Assembly (NCBI GenBank): GCA_015067375.1
Contig: SVMQ01000055.1
Location: forward strand, 1-10,280
Length of the DNA: 10,280 nt
From: Oscillospiraceae bacterium
GTDB taxonomy: Bacteria; Bacillota; Clostridia; Oscillospirales; Ruminococcaceae
Direction of reading: 5' to 3'
Made by a program: the position numbers and the translations under genes. Positions 1 through 5,357 of this stretch are shown piece after piece (within the stretch, counting starts at the first letter, position 1; every line of letters starts with the position of its first letter). The notes beneath the pieces were generated by a model. It saw only the letters and a list, made by a program, of their open reading frames with translations, had not been told where the DNA came from and searched no databases.

Positions 1-87
1 GCGCACTGCAAGCTTAAGTGAGGTTATCTCCTGTTTTGATGCGGCTATCTGCTGTTCGAGCTCTGCTATCCTTTTTTCCGGATCCAT
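1..87 (-). CDS. N-terminal fragment of unidentified coiled-coil protein
   Basis: This is a gene entering from the left edge, of which only the first 29 codons are visible. The ATG at 87-85 is preceded by a strong ribosome binding site (GGAGGTGAG, 92-100 on the minus strand) at 4-5 bases. A consensus SigA promoter lies further upstream (157-185). The visible peptide begins MDPEKRIAELEQQ and continues as a charged, Gln/Glu/Lys-rich helix with Ile and Leu at heptad-like positions, so it is probably a coiled coil or long N-terminal helix. The reading frame stays open to base 1. I do not recognise the family from this fragment. The promoter, binding site and open frame make it a real gene, divergent from the membrane protein at 326. 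Confidence 0.7.
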   Translation of the reverse strand, partial: MDPEKRIAELEQQIAASKQEITSLKLAVR

Positions 88-156
88 TATGCTCACCTCC
101 CGATGAGTTTACATGAGTACATTGAAATTAAAAAGTTATAGTATCTCATAATAATA

Positions 157-185
157 ATTATAACTTGCGCCGAAGTGTTTGTCAA
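157..185 (-). promoter_or_regulatory. SigA promoter for the gene at 1-87
   Basis: Read on the minus strand, TTGACA (185-180) is followed after exactly 17 bases by TATAAT (162-157), a full match to both consensus hexamers. The predicted transcript start is near 150, giving a 5' leader of about 63 nt. I see no convincing leader structure. Confidence 0.8.
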
Positions 186-192
186 GCGGTTG

Positions 193-225
193 AAAATTAT
201 TTATGCTATTTGCACAAATAATTTT
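193..225. promoter_or_regulatory. AT-rich inverted repeat between divergent promoters
   Basis: Perfect 10-bp arms, AAAATTATTT (193-202) and AAATAATTTT (216-225), flank a 13-base loop. The repeat lies between the two outward-facing -35 boxes (180-185 minus, 269-274 plus), where an upstream operator, an UP-like element or a DNA-bending site would sit. The arms contain only A and T, so chance is a real alternative. Confidence 0.35.
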
Positions 226-268
226 GTAGCTTTTCCTAAATGCAACTCAAATACAGCGGTGCTTCTGC

Positions 269-297
269 TTGACACGGGCATCAAATCATGGTAATAT
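269..297 (+). promoter_or_regulatory. SigA promoter for the small membrane protein gene
   Basis: TTGACA (269-274), a 17-base spacer and TAATAT (292-297), with a TGG extension directly before the -10 box. The predicted start near 304 leaves a short leader ending in the AGGAGG binding site (311-316). Confidence 0.75.
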
Positions 298-325
298 AAA
301 AACAGATACTAGGAGGTAATTGTGT

Positions 326-718
326 ATGAAGAATTTAGATCAGAAAACAACGATAGATCTCATTATCGGCATAGCGGGACTGGTACTGCTTAAGTTTTTC
401 GGATCGGTATTCGGTGCGGCGATCGTGGTCGCAGCAGGCGGCTGGCTTTGCTGGCGCACGAAGAAGGTGTATACATATCCGCTGATAACGCTTGGGTTCA
501 ACTTTATCTGTTCCATAATCAGTGTGGTAAGCATATCCTCATCCATTGACACATGGCTGGAGAAGATAAAGCTTGACGCACTGGCAAACCTTGCTGCTGA
601 GTTTGGCGCGTGGGCGATAACGGCGGCGCTTTCCGTTGGAATGCTGCTGTATTGCGGTTTTGTATTCCTGCTTATGATAATATGCAATGCCATCGTCAAG
701 AAGCAGGGCGGTTTCTGA
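326..718 (+). CDS. Small integral membrane protein, unknown function
   Basis: This gene encodes a 130-residue hydrophobic protein that I cannot assign to a named family. I chose the ATG at 326 because AGGAGG (311-316) lies 9 bases upstream; an in-frame TTG at 320 would be too close to that site. Hydrophobic segments lie at about residues 10-41 (perhaps two helices, with an Ala/Gly/Val-rich middle), 50-70 and 93-122, suggesting three or four membrane spans. A basic turn (RTKK, 44-47) and a basic C-terminus (KKQGGF) probably face the cytoplasm. A charged stretch at 75-84 separates the second and third hydrophobic blocks. The gene is monocistronic: it has its own near-consensus promoter and ends in a bidirectional terminator. 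No enzyme or transporter motif is visible. Confidence 0.8.
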   Translation: MKNLDQKTTIDLIIGIAGLVLLKFFGSVFGAAIVVAAGGWLCWRTKKVYTYPLITLGFNFICSIISVVSISSSIDTWLEKIKLDALANLAAEFGAWAITAALSVGMLLYCGFVFLLMIICNAIVKKQGGF

Positions 719-738
719 TATTGACACTTAATTAAAGA

Positions 739-777
739 CAGCCGTATTCGCGATCGGACGAATACGGCTGTTTTGTT
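739..777. terminator. Bidirectional intrinsic terminator
   Basis: A perfect 12-bp stem (739-750 with 759-770, beginning CAGCCGTATTCG) closes an 8-base loop. It is followed by TTTTGTT on the plus strand. On the minus strand the trailing sequence (TCTTTAATT) is a weaker U-tract. It serves the convergent genes ending at 718 and 776. Confidence 0.85.
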
Positions 778-1468
778 ATTTATCTATGATCCTTCCGTCG
801 GTCGAGATGATCACCACCTGCCATGGGATGAACTTTCCGCTAGCCTGTAACGCGCGCTTGACCGCGTTTTCGATACCGCCGCAGCAAGGCACTTCCATAC
901 GAGCGACTGTTACGCTCTTTATATCGTTGTTTGCGATTATCTTTGTAAGCTTTTCGGCATAGTCGCCCTCGTCAAGCTTTGGACATCCGATGAGCGTGAT
1001 GTGGTTTCGGATGAACTCGTTGTGGAAATTACCATAGGCGAATGCGGTGCAGTCTGCCGCAACAAGAAGTCTTGCGTTGTCGAAATACGGTGCATTAACC
1101 GGAACTAACTTTATCTGAACAGGCCACTGTGAAAGCTGGCTGGATACCGCTGCGGAGATTTGCGTTACCGCATCACGCTTTATGGCTTTTGAGTTTGTGC
1201 CGGGGCAGGCGCAGGGGAGCGTGCATGCTTTCTGCTGCTTTGCCGCAAGCACGGCTGCTTCGTTGTAGGCAGGTGCTTCGCGCTCCTCAAAGGTGATTGC
1301 ATTCGTGGGGCAGGCAGGTAAGCAGTCGCCAAGACCGTCGCAGTAATCCTCGCGTGTAAGCCGCGCTTTTCCGTCTATCATTTCGATCGCGCCCTCGTGG
1401 CAGGCAGCGGCGCAAAGACCGCATCCGTTGCACTTTTCTTCGTCTATCTTGATTATTTTTCTTAGCAT
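776..1468 (-). CDS. Ferredoxin-like Fe-S protein with C-terminal Cys-rich domain
   Basis: A 230-residue cytosolic iron-sulfur protein, probably an electron carrier or redox-linked accessory protein. The N-terminal ferredoxin fold has a first motif C13-x2-C16-x2-C19-x3-C23 and a second, C43-x5-C49-x3-C53-Pro, so seven rather than eight cysteines in the classical pattern. More cysteines follow at 82, 86 and 88 in a linker. The C-terminal domain (about 105-230) carries an Ala-Ala-Asp-Cys element (C140), GCPKLD (C162) and a Pro-Cys-Cys-Gly-Gly element (C195, C196). From memory, clostridial proteins of this kind share these elements and often lie beside Crp/Fnr regulators or hybrid-cluster protein genes; some databases label them 'ATP-binding protein'. 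The start at 1468 has GGAGGA (1477-1482) 8 bases upstream. It is divergent from the Crp/Fnr gene and probably regulated by it. The exact electron partner is unknown. Confidence 0.85.
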   Translation of the reverse strand: MLRKIIKIDEEKCNGCGLCAAACHEGAIEMIDGKARLTREDYCDGLGDCLPACPTNAITFEEREAPAYNEAAVLAAKQQKACTLPCACPGTNSKAIKRDAVTQISAAVSSQLSQWPVQIKLVPVNAPYFDNARLLVAADCTAFAYGNFHNEFIRNHITLIGCPKLDEGDYAEKLTKIIANNDIKSVTVARMEVPCCGGIENAVKRALQASGKFIPWQVVIISTDGRIIDK

Positions 1469-1494
1469 GATGATATTCCTCCATATCTATGTGT

Positions 1495-1511
1495 GAAAGT
1501 TGTTGACTTTC
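1495..1511. promoter_or_regulatory. 17-bp palindrome over the crp/fnr -35 box
   Basis: Perfect 6-bp arms GAAAGT (1495-1500) and ACTTTC (1506-1511) around TGTTG. It overlaps the plus-strand -35 box (1503-1508). It would also form a hairpin at the extreme 5' end of the minus-strand ferredoxin mRNA, whose predicted start is near 1512. It could be an operator, an mRNA-stabilising 5' stem, or chance. Confidence 0.35.
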
Positions 1512-1531
1512 TGTTTATATTATAATATAAT
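1503..1531 (+). promoter_or_regulatory. SigA promoter for the Crp/Fnr gene
   Basis: TTGACT (1503-1508), 17 bases, TATAAT (1526-1531); predicted start near 1538. The palindrome at 1547-1560 falls about +10 to +23 of this transcript, a position where a bound protein would block elongation or initiation, consistent with autorepression. Confidence 0.7.
1519..1524 (-). promoter_or_regulatory. -10 box of the ferredoxin gene promoter, poor -35
   Basis: On the minus strand TATAAT (1524-1519) is a perfect -10 element. The hexamer 17 bases upstream (CAGACT, 1547-1542) matches the -35 consensus poorly. Missing -35 contacts are typical of promoters that need an activator. The palindrome at 1547-1560 is centred about 41.5 bp upstream of the predicted start (about 1512), the classical class II Crp/Fnr position. 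Confidence 0.55.
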
Positions 1532-1546
1532 ATTGAAAACAAGTCT

Positions 1547-1560
1547 GTTGTTTTTACAAC
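1547..1560. promoter_or_regulatory. Candidate Crp/Fnr-family operator
   Basis: GTTGT (1547-1551), TTTT, ACAAC (1556-1560) is a perfect 5-4-5 palindrome, with matching outer bases TC/GA one base further out on each side. The 5-bp half-sites with a 4-bp centre follow the arrangement of Crp/Fnr dimer sites. It lies between the divergent ferredoxin and regulator genes, near -41.5 for the former and just downstream of the predicted start of the latter. Confidence 0.55.
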
Positions 1561-1575
1561 GGAAAAGAGGCTTTT

Positions 1576-2235
1576 ATGGAGAAATATATTCCAACGCTGA
1601 AAAACACTCGGCTTTTTGCGGGTGTGGGGGAGAGTGAGATATCAGCGATGCTTTCCTGCCTGCAGGCAGGGCTGCGCACCTACAAAAAGGGCGAGAATGT
1701 GCTGCGGCAGGGAGAACATCTTGATAATATACCGGTGCTGGTCGAGGGCAAGCTGCACATCCAGTGCGACGACTACTGGGGCAACCGCAGTATCATCAAT
1801 GTCGTTAATGTCGGTGAAATGTTCGGCGAGGCGTATGCCGCGCCTGACAGCGGCACGTTGATGAATGATGTGCTGGCGGTCGAGGACTGTGCGGTGATAT
1901 TTTTCGATGTAAAGCGTGTTGTTACCGTGTGTCCTACAGCGTGCAGATTTCACTCGATGGTCGTACAGAATCTGTTCTTTGCAATATCCGAAAAGAATCG
2001 CAGGCTCGTTCGCAAACTTAGTCATATGTCAAGGCGTACGACGCGCGAAAAGCTTCTTGCCTATCTTTCGGAGGAGGCGAAGCAGCACGGCAGCAGCGAG
2101 TTTACCATTCCGTTTAACCGTCAGCAGCTTGCGGATTACCTTTCCGTAGACCGCAGTGCAATGTCAAACGAGCTGTGCAAGCTGCGCGACGAGGGATTGA
2201 TTAGATTCGAGAAGAGCAGGTTTGTTCTGTTGTAA
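1576..2235 (+). CDS. Crp/Fnr-family transcriptional regulator
   Basis: A 219-residue cytosolic DNA-binding regulator of usual family length. Residues about 12-130 form the cyclic-nucleotide-binding-like beta-barrel, with typical phrases RTYKKGENVLRQGE and VNVGEMFGEAYA. A long dimerisation helix follows at about 122-152. The C-terminal winged helix includes TREKLLAYL and the recognition region IPFNRQQLADYLSVDRSAMS (about 175-197), then the wing DEGLIRFEKSRF. It lacks the N-terminal cysteine cluster of E. coli FNR. Cysteines are present at several internal positions (for example 28, 64, 105) but not in an obvious Fe-S pattern, so the effector is unclear; haem, redox or ligand sensing are possible. 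The ATG at 1576 has AAGAGG (1565-1570) 5 bases upstream. Divergent pairing with the ferredoxin-like gene makes that gene its most likely target. HcpR- or other NO/redox-type function is only a hypothesis. Confidence 0.93.
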   Translation: MEKYIPTLKNTRLFAGVGESEISAMLSCLQAGLRTYKKGENVLRQGEHLDNIPVLVEGKLHIQCDDYWGNRSIINVVNVGEMFGEAYAAPDSGTLMNDVLAVEDCAVIFFDVKRVVTVCPTACRFHSMVVQNLFFAISEKNRRLVRKLSHMSRRTTREKLLAYLSEEAKQHGSSEFTIPFNRQQLADYLSVDRSAMSNELCKLRDEGLIRFEKSRFVLL

Positions 2236-2246
2236 CGACAAATTGA

Positions 2247-2276
2247 AAAGCGTCCTCTTGTTACGGAGGGCGCTTT
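2247..2276. terminator. Bidirectional terminator between convergent genes
   Basis: An 11-bp stem with one G-U pair (2247-2257 with 2266-2276) has an 8-base loop, which shortens to 6 if a further T-G pair forms. On the minus strand the stem runs into TTTTCAATTT; on the plus strand the T-rich run is interrupted. It lies between the regulator stop (2235) and the convergent membrane protein stop (2284). Confidence 0.7.
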
Positions 2277-2283
2277 CGTCGTT

Positions 2284-3162
2284 TCAGGTGTGAGCGTTAT
2301 GGTCAGGCATATTCTCTATGTACTCATCATGCTTCGGGGCGGGCGGAAGCGGTGTGATATCGAAGCGTGTAACGAATTTGTTGTCGCGGCGGCGGACATA
2401 CAGAAATCCCATTGCACTGAATGCGATAGCCCCAAGCATATTCACCCACATATCTTTCATGGTATCTTTAAGTCCGATATCAAGATAGCCATCCTCGATA
2501 AGTGCAAGCTCATTGCCGTAAGCGTCATACAGCACGGTGTAGGCTATGCCGTTTATTTTTACTTCCTTGTTCGCGCCGTCGGGATTTAAGGCAACGCTTG
2601 ATATATGCGTCACGATTCGGTCTTTCTGTGTATCGAAGCCCAGCAGATTATCCACCGTGTTCTCGGCAAATTCCCACACCACGCCTACTGTCATAGAAAA
2701 GCAGAACGACACCAGCGAAATAAACAGCGGCGTCATATTGATCTTTTTGGAGTGGGTGTTCAGCAGATCTATCATTCCGAAGCCGACCGACGCGGCGAGA
2801 AATCCCGTGACGGTATGCAGCATGGTGTCCCAGAACGGGATATGCCCGTAGAAATTCGCCATCTCGCCCAGTATTTCAGCGGCAAAAACGAACACGAATA
2901 CCGATATCTCCAGAAACCCAGGGAAGTTTATCCTGAACGTTGTTCTTAAAAAGAACGGTATAAACAGCAGCACCAGCGACAGTACGCACAGAAATACATT
3001 GTGCCATTCACCGATGAATGCCTGTCTTATCATTATTGCGATTATGCAGGTGCGTATAGTCAGATATACCGCAACGCTTGCTTTGTTGGAGTTGTGATAT
3101 TTTTCCGAAAGCCGTTGTATCTTTGATACTTTCTTCAGTTTTGCGTTTGTATTTTTTTTCAT
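2284..3162 (-). CDS. YjdF-like (DUF2238-type) integral membrane protein
   Basis: A 292-residue polytopic membrane protein of unknown biochemical role. I place the start at the ATG at 3162, which has GAGG about 8 bases upstream and a promoter at 3199-3227. An upstream in-frame ATG at 3249 would start before that promoter, within the T-tract of the neighbouring terminator. A basic cytoplasmic N-terminus (1-28) is followed by hydrophobic helices at about 29-50, 54-72, 81-100, 116-135, 144-164 and 247-262. The recognisable signature is FWDTMLH (110-116) with a following GF, then VVWEFAENTVD (161-171) and a late DTMKDMWVN element near the last helix. This D-T-x2-x-H, W-E and D-x4-N pattern fits the YjdF/DUF2238 family as I know it. 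Between residues about 176 and 235 lies a polar stretch, longer than I expect in the family, probably a loop outside the membrane. The C-terminal tail is Pro- and His-rich. The family assignment is from memory of motifs. Confidence 0.75.
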   Translation of the reverse strand: MKKNTNAKLKKVSKIQRLSEKYHNSNKASVAVYLTIRTCIIAIMIRQAFIGEWHNVFLCVLSLVLLFIPFFLRTTFRINFPGFLEISVFVFVFAAEILGEMANFYGHIPFWDTMLHTVTGFLAASVGFGMIDLLNTHSKKINMTPLFISLVSFCFSMTVGVVWEFAENTVDNLLGFDTQKDRIVTHISSVALNPDGANKEVKINGIAYTVLYDAYGNELALIEDGYLDIGLKDTMKDMWVNMLGAIAFSAMGFLYVRRRDNKFVTRFDITPLPPAPKHDEYIENMPDHNAHT

Positions 3163-3198
3163 GCCATCATCCTCATATATTGCTGTGGGAATATAGTA

Positions 3199-3227
3199 AT
3201 CATAGCATGAATATGTACAAAAATCAA
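3199..3227 (-). promoter_or_regulatory. SigA promoter for the YjdF-like gene
   Basis: On the minus strand TTGATT (3227-3222), 17 bases, TATGAT (3204-3199), with the predicted start near 3192, about 30 nt before the ATG. It fixes the shorter start choice for the downstream gene. Confidence 0.7.
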
Positions 3228-3247
3228 GAGATATTACACAAAAGAGC

Positions 3248-3278
3248 AAAAAGATCCTTTGTTTTTACACAAAGGATC
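3248..3278 (-). terminator. Intrinsic terminator of the ksgA operon
   Basis: Ten-bp perfect arms GATCCTTTGT and ACAAAGGATC (3278-3269 and 3262-3253 on the minus strand) enclose a 6-base loop and are followed by five Ts, then GCTCTTTT. It begins about 15 bases after the ksgA stop codon. Confidence 0.88.
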
Positions 3279-3292
3279 CTTAATATGTGATG

Positions 3293-4147
3293 TTATTTGT
3301 CGCATACTCTGTTGCATAGCTTTGCATAGTCCTGCAAAGTCAGCTCTTCTGCGCGTGCGGTCTGTTTTATATTGCATTGAGCGAATATCTCAGAAAGCTG
3401 CTGCTTGTCCAGTTTAAGTTCAGCGGACAGCGGATTTATGAGCTGTTTTCTGCGCTGAGAGAATGCAGCGCGAACGATGCGGAAGAACAGCTTTTCGTTC
3501 TTTACATCAAGACCGCTGTCGGGCTTGATATCCAGTCGGATAACGGCGCTGTCAACGTTGGGAGAGGGCATAAAGCTTCCTCTGTTGACCTTGAAAAGCA
3601 GCTTGGGATCGCTGTAATAGGAAACTCCGCAGGAGAGCGCGCCGCAATCTCTTGTGCCTGGCTTTGCGCATATCCTGTCTGCTGCCTCTTTCTGCACCAT
3701 TACGGTCATGGCGCTGACGGGCAGCCTTTCCTCCAGCACACGCATTATTACGGGGGAGGTTATATAGTAAGGCAGGTTTGCGCACACCACGACCTCGCTG
3801 TCTCCGAATTTGTCTGCGATAAGCGCTTTCAGATCGGTCTCCATAACATCCGCAAATACGACTTCTACGTTATCATATTCCGCGAGCGTTTCTTCAAGTA
3901 TAGGTTTAAGACCCGTGTCGATCTCGACTGCCACGACCTTGTCGCAGCGCTTTGCAAGCTCCTGCGTAAGCACGCCTACGCCTGTGCCTATCTCAAGGGC
4001 GCATACTCCGCTCTTGCAGCCGCCCTGTTCTGCTATCTTGGGGCAGATCGTGGGATTGATAAGAAAGTTCTGACCGAGGGATTTGGTGAAAGAAAATCCG
4101 TGTCTTTCAAACAGATCTCTTATCACGCTGATATTGGTTAGCTGCAT
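3293..4147 (-). CDS. ksgA: 16S rRNA (adenine1518/1519-N6) dimethyltransferase KsgA
   Basis: A 284-residue SAM-dependent methyltransferase that dimethylates the two adjacent adenines in helix 45 of 16S rRNA during late 30S assembly; length is normal. The N-terminal FTKSLGQNFL motif (20-29) is diagnostic. The SAM site shows EIGTGVGVLT (52-61), the acidic strand end VVAVEID (71-77) and an Asp at 100. The catalytic NLPYYITSP motif (from N124) matches the N6-adenine methyltransferase NPPY-type signature. The C-terminal helical RNA-binding region includes FSQRRKQLINPLS. The ATG at 4147 follows the stop of the dCMP deaminase gene by 3 bases. Its GAGGG-like binding site lies inside the end of that gene, implying coupled translation. 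It is the last gene of the operon, just before a strong terminator. Confidence 0.96.
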   Translation of the reverse strand: MQLTNISVIRDLFERHGFSFTKSLGQNFLINPTICPKIAEQGGCKSGVCALEIGTGVGVLTQELAKRCDKVVAVEIDTGLKPILEETLAEYDNVEVVFADVMETDLKALIADKFGDSEVVVCANLPYYITSPVIMRVLEERLPVSAMTVMVQKEAADRICAKPGTRDCGALSCGVSYYSDPKLLFKVNRGSFMPSPNVDSAVIRLDIKPDSGLDVKNEKLFFRIVRAAFSQRRKQLINPLSAELKLDKQQLSEIFAQCNIKQTARAEELTLQDYAKLCNRVCDK

Positions 4148-4150
4148 GGA

Positions 4151-4639
4151 TCAGTAGCCCTCGCTTCCGATAAGGCTCTCGTCGTTTTCTACCCAGTCAT
4201 TGACGATCATTGTTCTGAACTCGTCCTTTCCTGTGCGGATAACAACACTGTCGATGCCTGCGTTTATTATAGTGCGCTTGCACATGGAGCAGGGTTCCAC
4301 ATCTCCGAAAAGCTCGCCTGTTTTTGCGTCTAAACAGGCAAGGTAAAGCGTTGCGCCGATCATCCTTGTGCGCGGTGCGCTGATGATACAGTTCTGCTCT
4401 GCATGGACAGAGCGGCAAAGCTCGTAGCGCTGTCCTTTGGGGATGTTCAGCTTTTCTCTCGTACAGCTGCCGACATCAGAGCAGTTCTTTCTTCCGCGCG
4501 GAGCGCCGTTGTAGCCTGTTGCGATGATCTCGTCGTTCTGTACGATTATCGCTCCGAAGTTGCGGCGCAGGCAGGTGCCTCTTTCGGCTACTGTCTGAGA
4601 GATGTCGAGGTAGTAGTTTGTCTTGTCGCGTCTTTCCAT
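4151..4639 (-). CDS. comEB: ComEB-type deoxycytidylate (dCMP) deaminase
   Basis: A 162-residue zinc-dependent deaminase of normal length, predicted to convert dCMP to dUMP for thymidylate synthesis. The zinc and catalytic motif is SVHAEQNCI (H79, E81) paired with EPCSMCKRTI (C117, C120). The N-terminal RGTCLRR and the GYNGAPRG segment (42-49) are typical of dCMP deaminases, and an additional C53/C59 pair lies in the loop where the family often binds a second metal. The ATG at 4639 has AAAGGCGG about 8 bases upstream. It sits 59 bases after the TPR gene and 3 bases before ksgA, in the same operon. In Bacillus the homologue lies in the competence locus comE, but this context points to plain nucleotide metabolism. 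Related cytidine-deaminase-like enzymes are the alternative, but the motif spacing favours dCMP deaminase. Confidence 0.92.
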   Translation of the reverse strand: MERRDKTNYYLDISQTVAERGTCLRRNFGAIIVQNDEIIATGYNGAPRGRKNCSDVGSCTREKLNIPKGQRYELCRSVHAEQNCIISAPRTRMIGATLYLACLDAKTGELFGDVEPCSMCKRTIINAGIDSVVIRTGKDEFRTMIVNDWVENDESLIGSEGY

Positions 4640-4698
4640 AATGTCCGCCTTTCAAAGTGGCACAGTCGATACGGTCGTTTGGGTCGTTGTCAGATGGC

Positions 4699-5115
4699 TC
4701 AGCGGCGCTTTTTGTTCATCTGCTTTGCGATGAATGCCTTGTCCTGTGTGGGCTTGAGTACCATTGGGAGATGACCGGGACGTGCAGGTTTCTTTGCGGG
4801 TTTCTCCTGACCGAAAAGATCCTTGGGAAGCGGTATTCCGTCGTAAGCGTTAAGATAAGCTTTTGCGATCTTGCGCTGCTTTTCAAGAACATTATTCTTG
4901 TCACAGTATTCTACAACGGTGGTCAGCTCGTCGCGCGCCTGCATTTCCATGTCAAGCTGCACATAAAGCTCGCCGAGAACACATCTGTATTCTGTAGCTA
5001 TTGTATCGTTGCCTGCGTCTTCTTCCTGCATTATAGCGGTATCAAGTGCGGCGATAGCCTTGTCGTACTCGCCGAGGTTGATATACTGTAAAGCCTTTTC
5101 AAATTCAACGTTCAT
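4699..5115 (-). CDS. Small TPR-like protein, first gene of the ksgA operon
   Basis: A 138-residue soluble protein. Residues about 4-34 read as one tetratricopeptide-type helix pair (EKALQYINLGEYDKAIAALD), and 39-72 and 75-92 contain further amphipathic helices with partial TPR spacing (ATEYRCVLGELYVQL). The C-terminal third (about 100-138) is Pro/Lys-rich and basic, ending KKRR, and is probably disordered. TPR folds bind peptides or proteins; no partner is evident. The ATG at 5115 has AAAGGT 9 bases upstream and a consensus promoter about 60-90 bases before it. Downstream come dCMP deaminase and KsgA, with no terminator between. The basic tail and linkage to ksgA make an RNA- or ribosome-associated role conceivable, but nothing shows it directly. 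Confidence 0.8.
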   Translation of the reverse strand: MNVEFEKALQYINLGEYDKAIAALDTAIMQEEDAGNDTIATEYRCVLGELYVQLDMEMQARDELTTVVEYCDKNNVLEKQRKIAKAYLNAYDGIPLPKDLFGQEKPAKKPARPGHLPMVLKPTQDKAFIAKQMNKKRR

Positions 5116-5174
5116 GATCTTCGTACCTTTCGGATTATAATATGGTGGACAGCCATAGCCGCCTATACATCTTT

Positions 5175-5203
5175 ATTGTATCATAAATATACAGTTTTGT
5201 CAA
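5175..5203 (-). promoter_or_regulatory. SigA promoter of the TPR-comEB-ksgA operon
   Basis: On the minus strand TTGACA (5203-5198), 17 bases, TACAAT (5180-5175), with an extended -10 TGA directly before it. Predicted start near 5168. This is a strong constitutive-type promoter, in keeping with housekeeping genes. Confidence 0.82.
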
Positions 5204-5207
5204 AACT
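5193..5207. promoter_or_regulatory. 15-bp palindrome over the ksgA-operon -35 box
   Basis: AGTTTTG, a central T, and CAAAACT form a perfect 7-1-7 palindrome that contains the whole -35 box (5198-5203). It could be a repressor site. The AT-rich composition and the partly self-complementary nature of TTGACA contexts make chance plausible. Confidence 0.35.
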
Positions 5208-5357
5208 TTTTTATATTTTCCTCAAACTGACCTGATATACACGTCTGAGCCTTGATTTTACAGCGGTATACGACAGCTTTATCATGCTCTGTATGCTATC
5301 ATAAAATGCATAAAACGGGGAATAGGTGCATAGCACCGACAGAAAGGACGTACAGAG
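5208..5357 (+). promoter_or_regulatory. spoIIE upstream region; no clear SigA promoter
   Basis: In Bacillus, spoIIE is transcribed from a SigA promoter with unusually wide spacing that needs phosphorylated Spo0A at TGTCGAA boxes. Here a TTGATT (5252-5257) is followed by TATCAT (5280-5285) at 22 bases, and a TACGACA (5269-5275) is one mismatch from the complement of the Spo0A box. This is compatible with a Spo0A-dependent promoter but weak. A short hairpin, GGTGC-ATA-GCACC (5325-5337), lies just before the binding site AGAAAGGA (5341-5348). Confidence 0.3.

Noticed and set aside
1655..1670. Perfect 16-bp palindrome CCTGCCTGCAGGCAGG inside the Crp/Fnr coding region
   Set aside because: It is explained by codons for Ser-Cys-Leu-Gln-Ala-Gly in an ordinary part of the protein and is far from any promoter; chance is adequate.
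3163..3249. N-terminal extension of the YjdF-like protein to the ATG at 3249
   Set aside because: The extension would begin upstream of the predicted promoter, in the T-tract of the ksgA terminator, and lacks a ribosome binding site; the ATG at 3162 has one.
3377..4141. 254-codon plus-strand open frame across ksgA
   Set aside because: It is exactly antisense to KsgA, whose motifs are unambiguous; the Cys/Tyr/His-rich translation resembles no protein family.
5325..5337. GGTGC-ATA-GCACC as a terminator or riboswitch element before spoIIE
   Set aside because: Only five pairs, no U-tract, and no recognisable riboswitch consensus around it; recorded only as a small leader hairpin.
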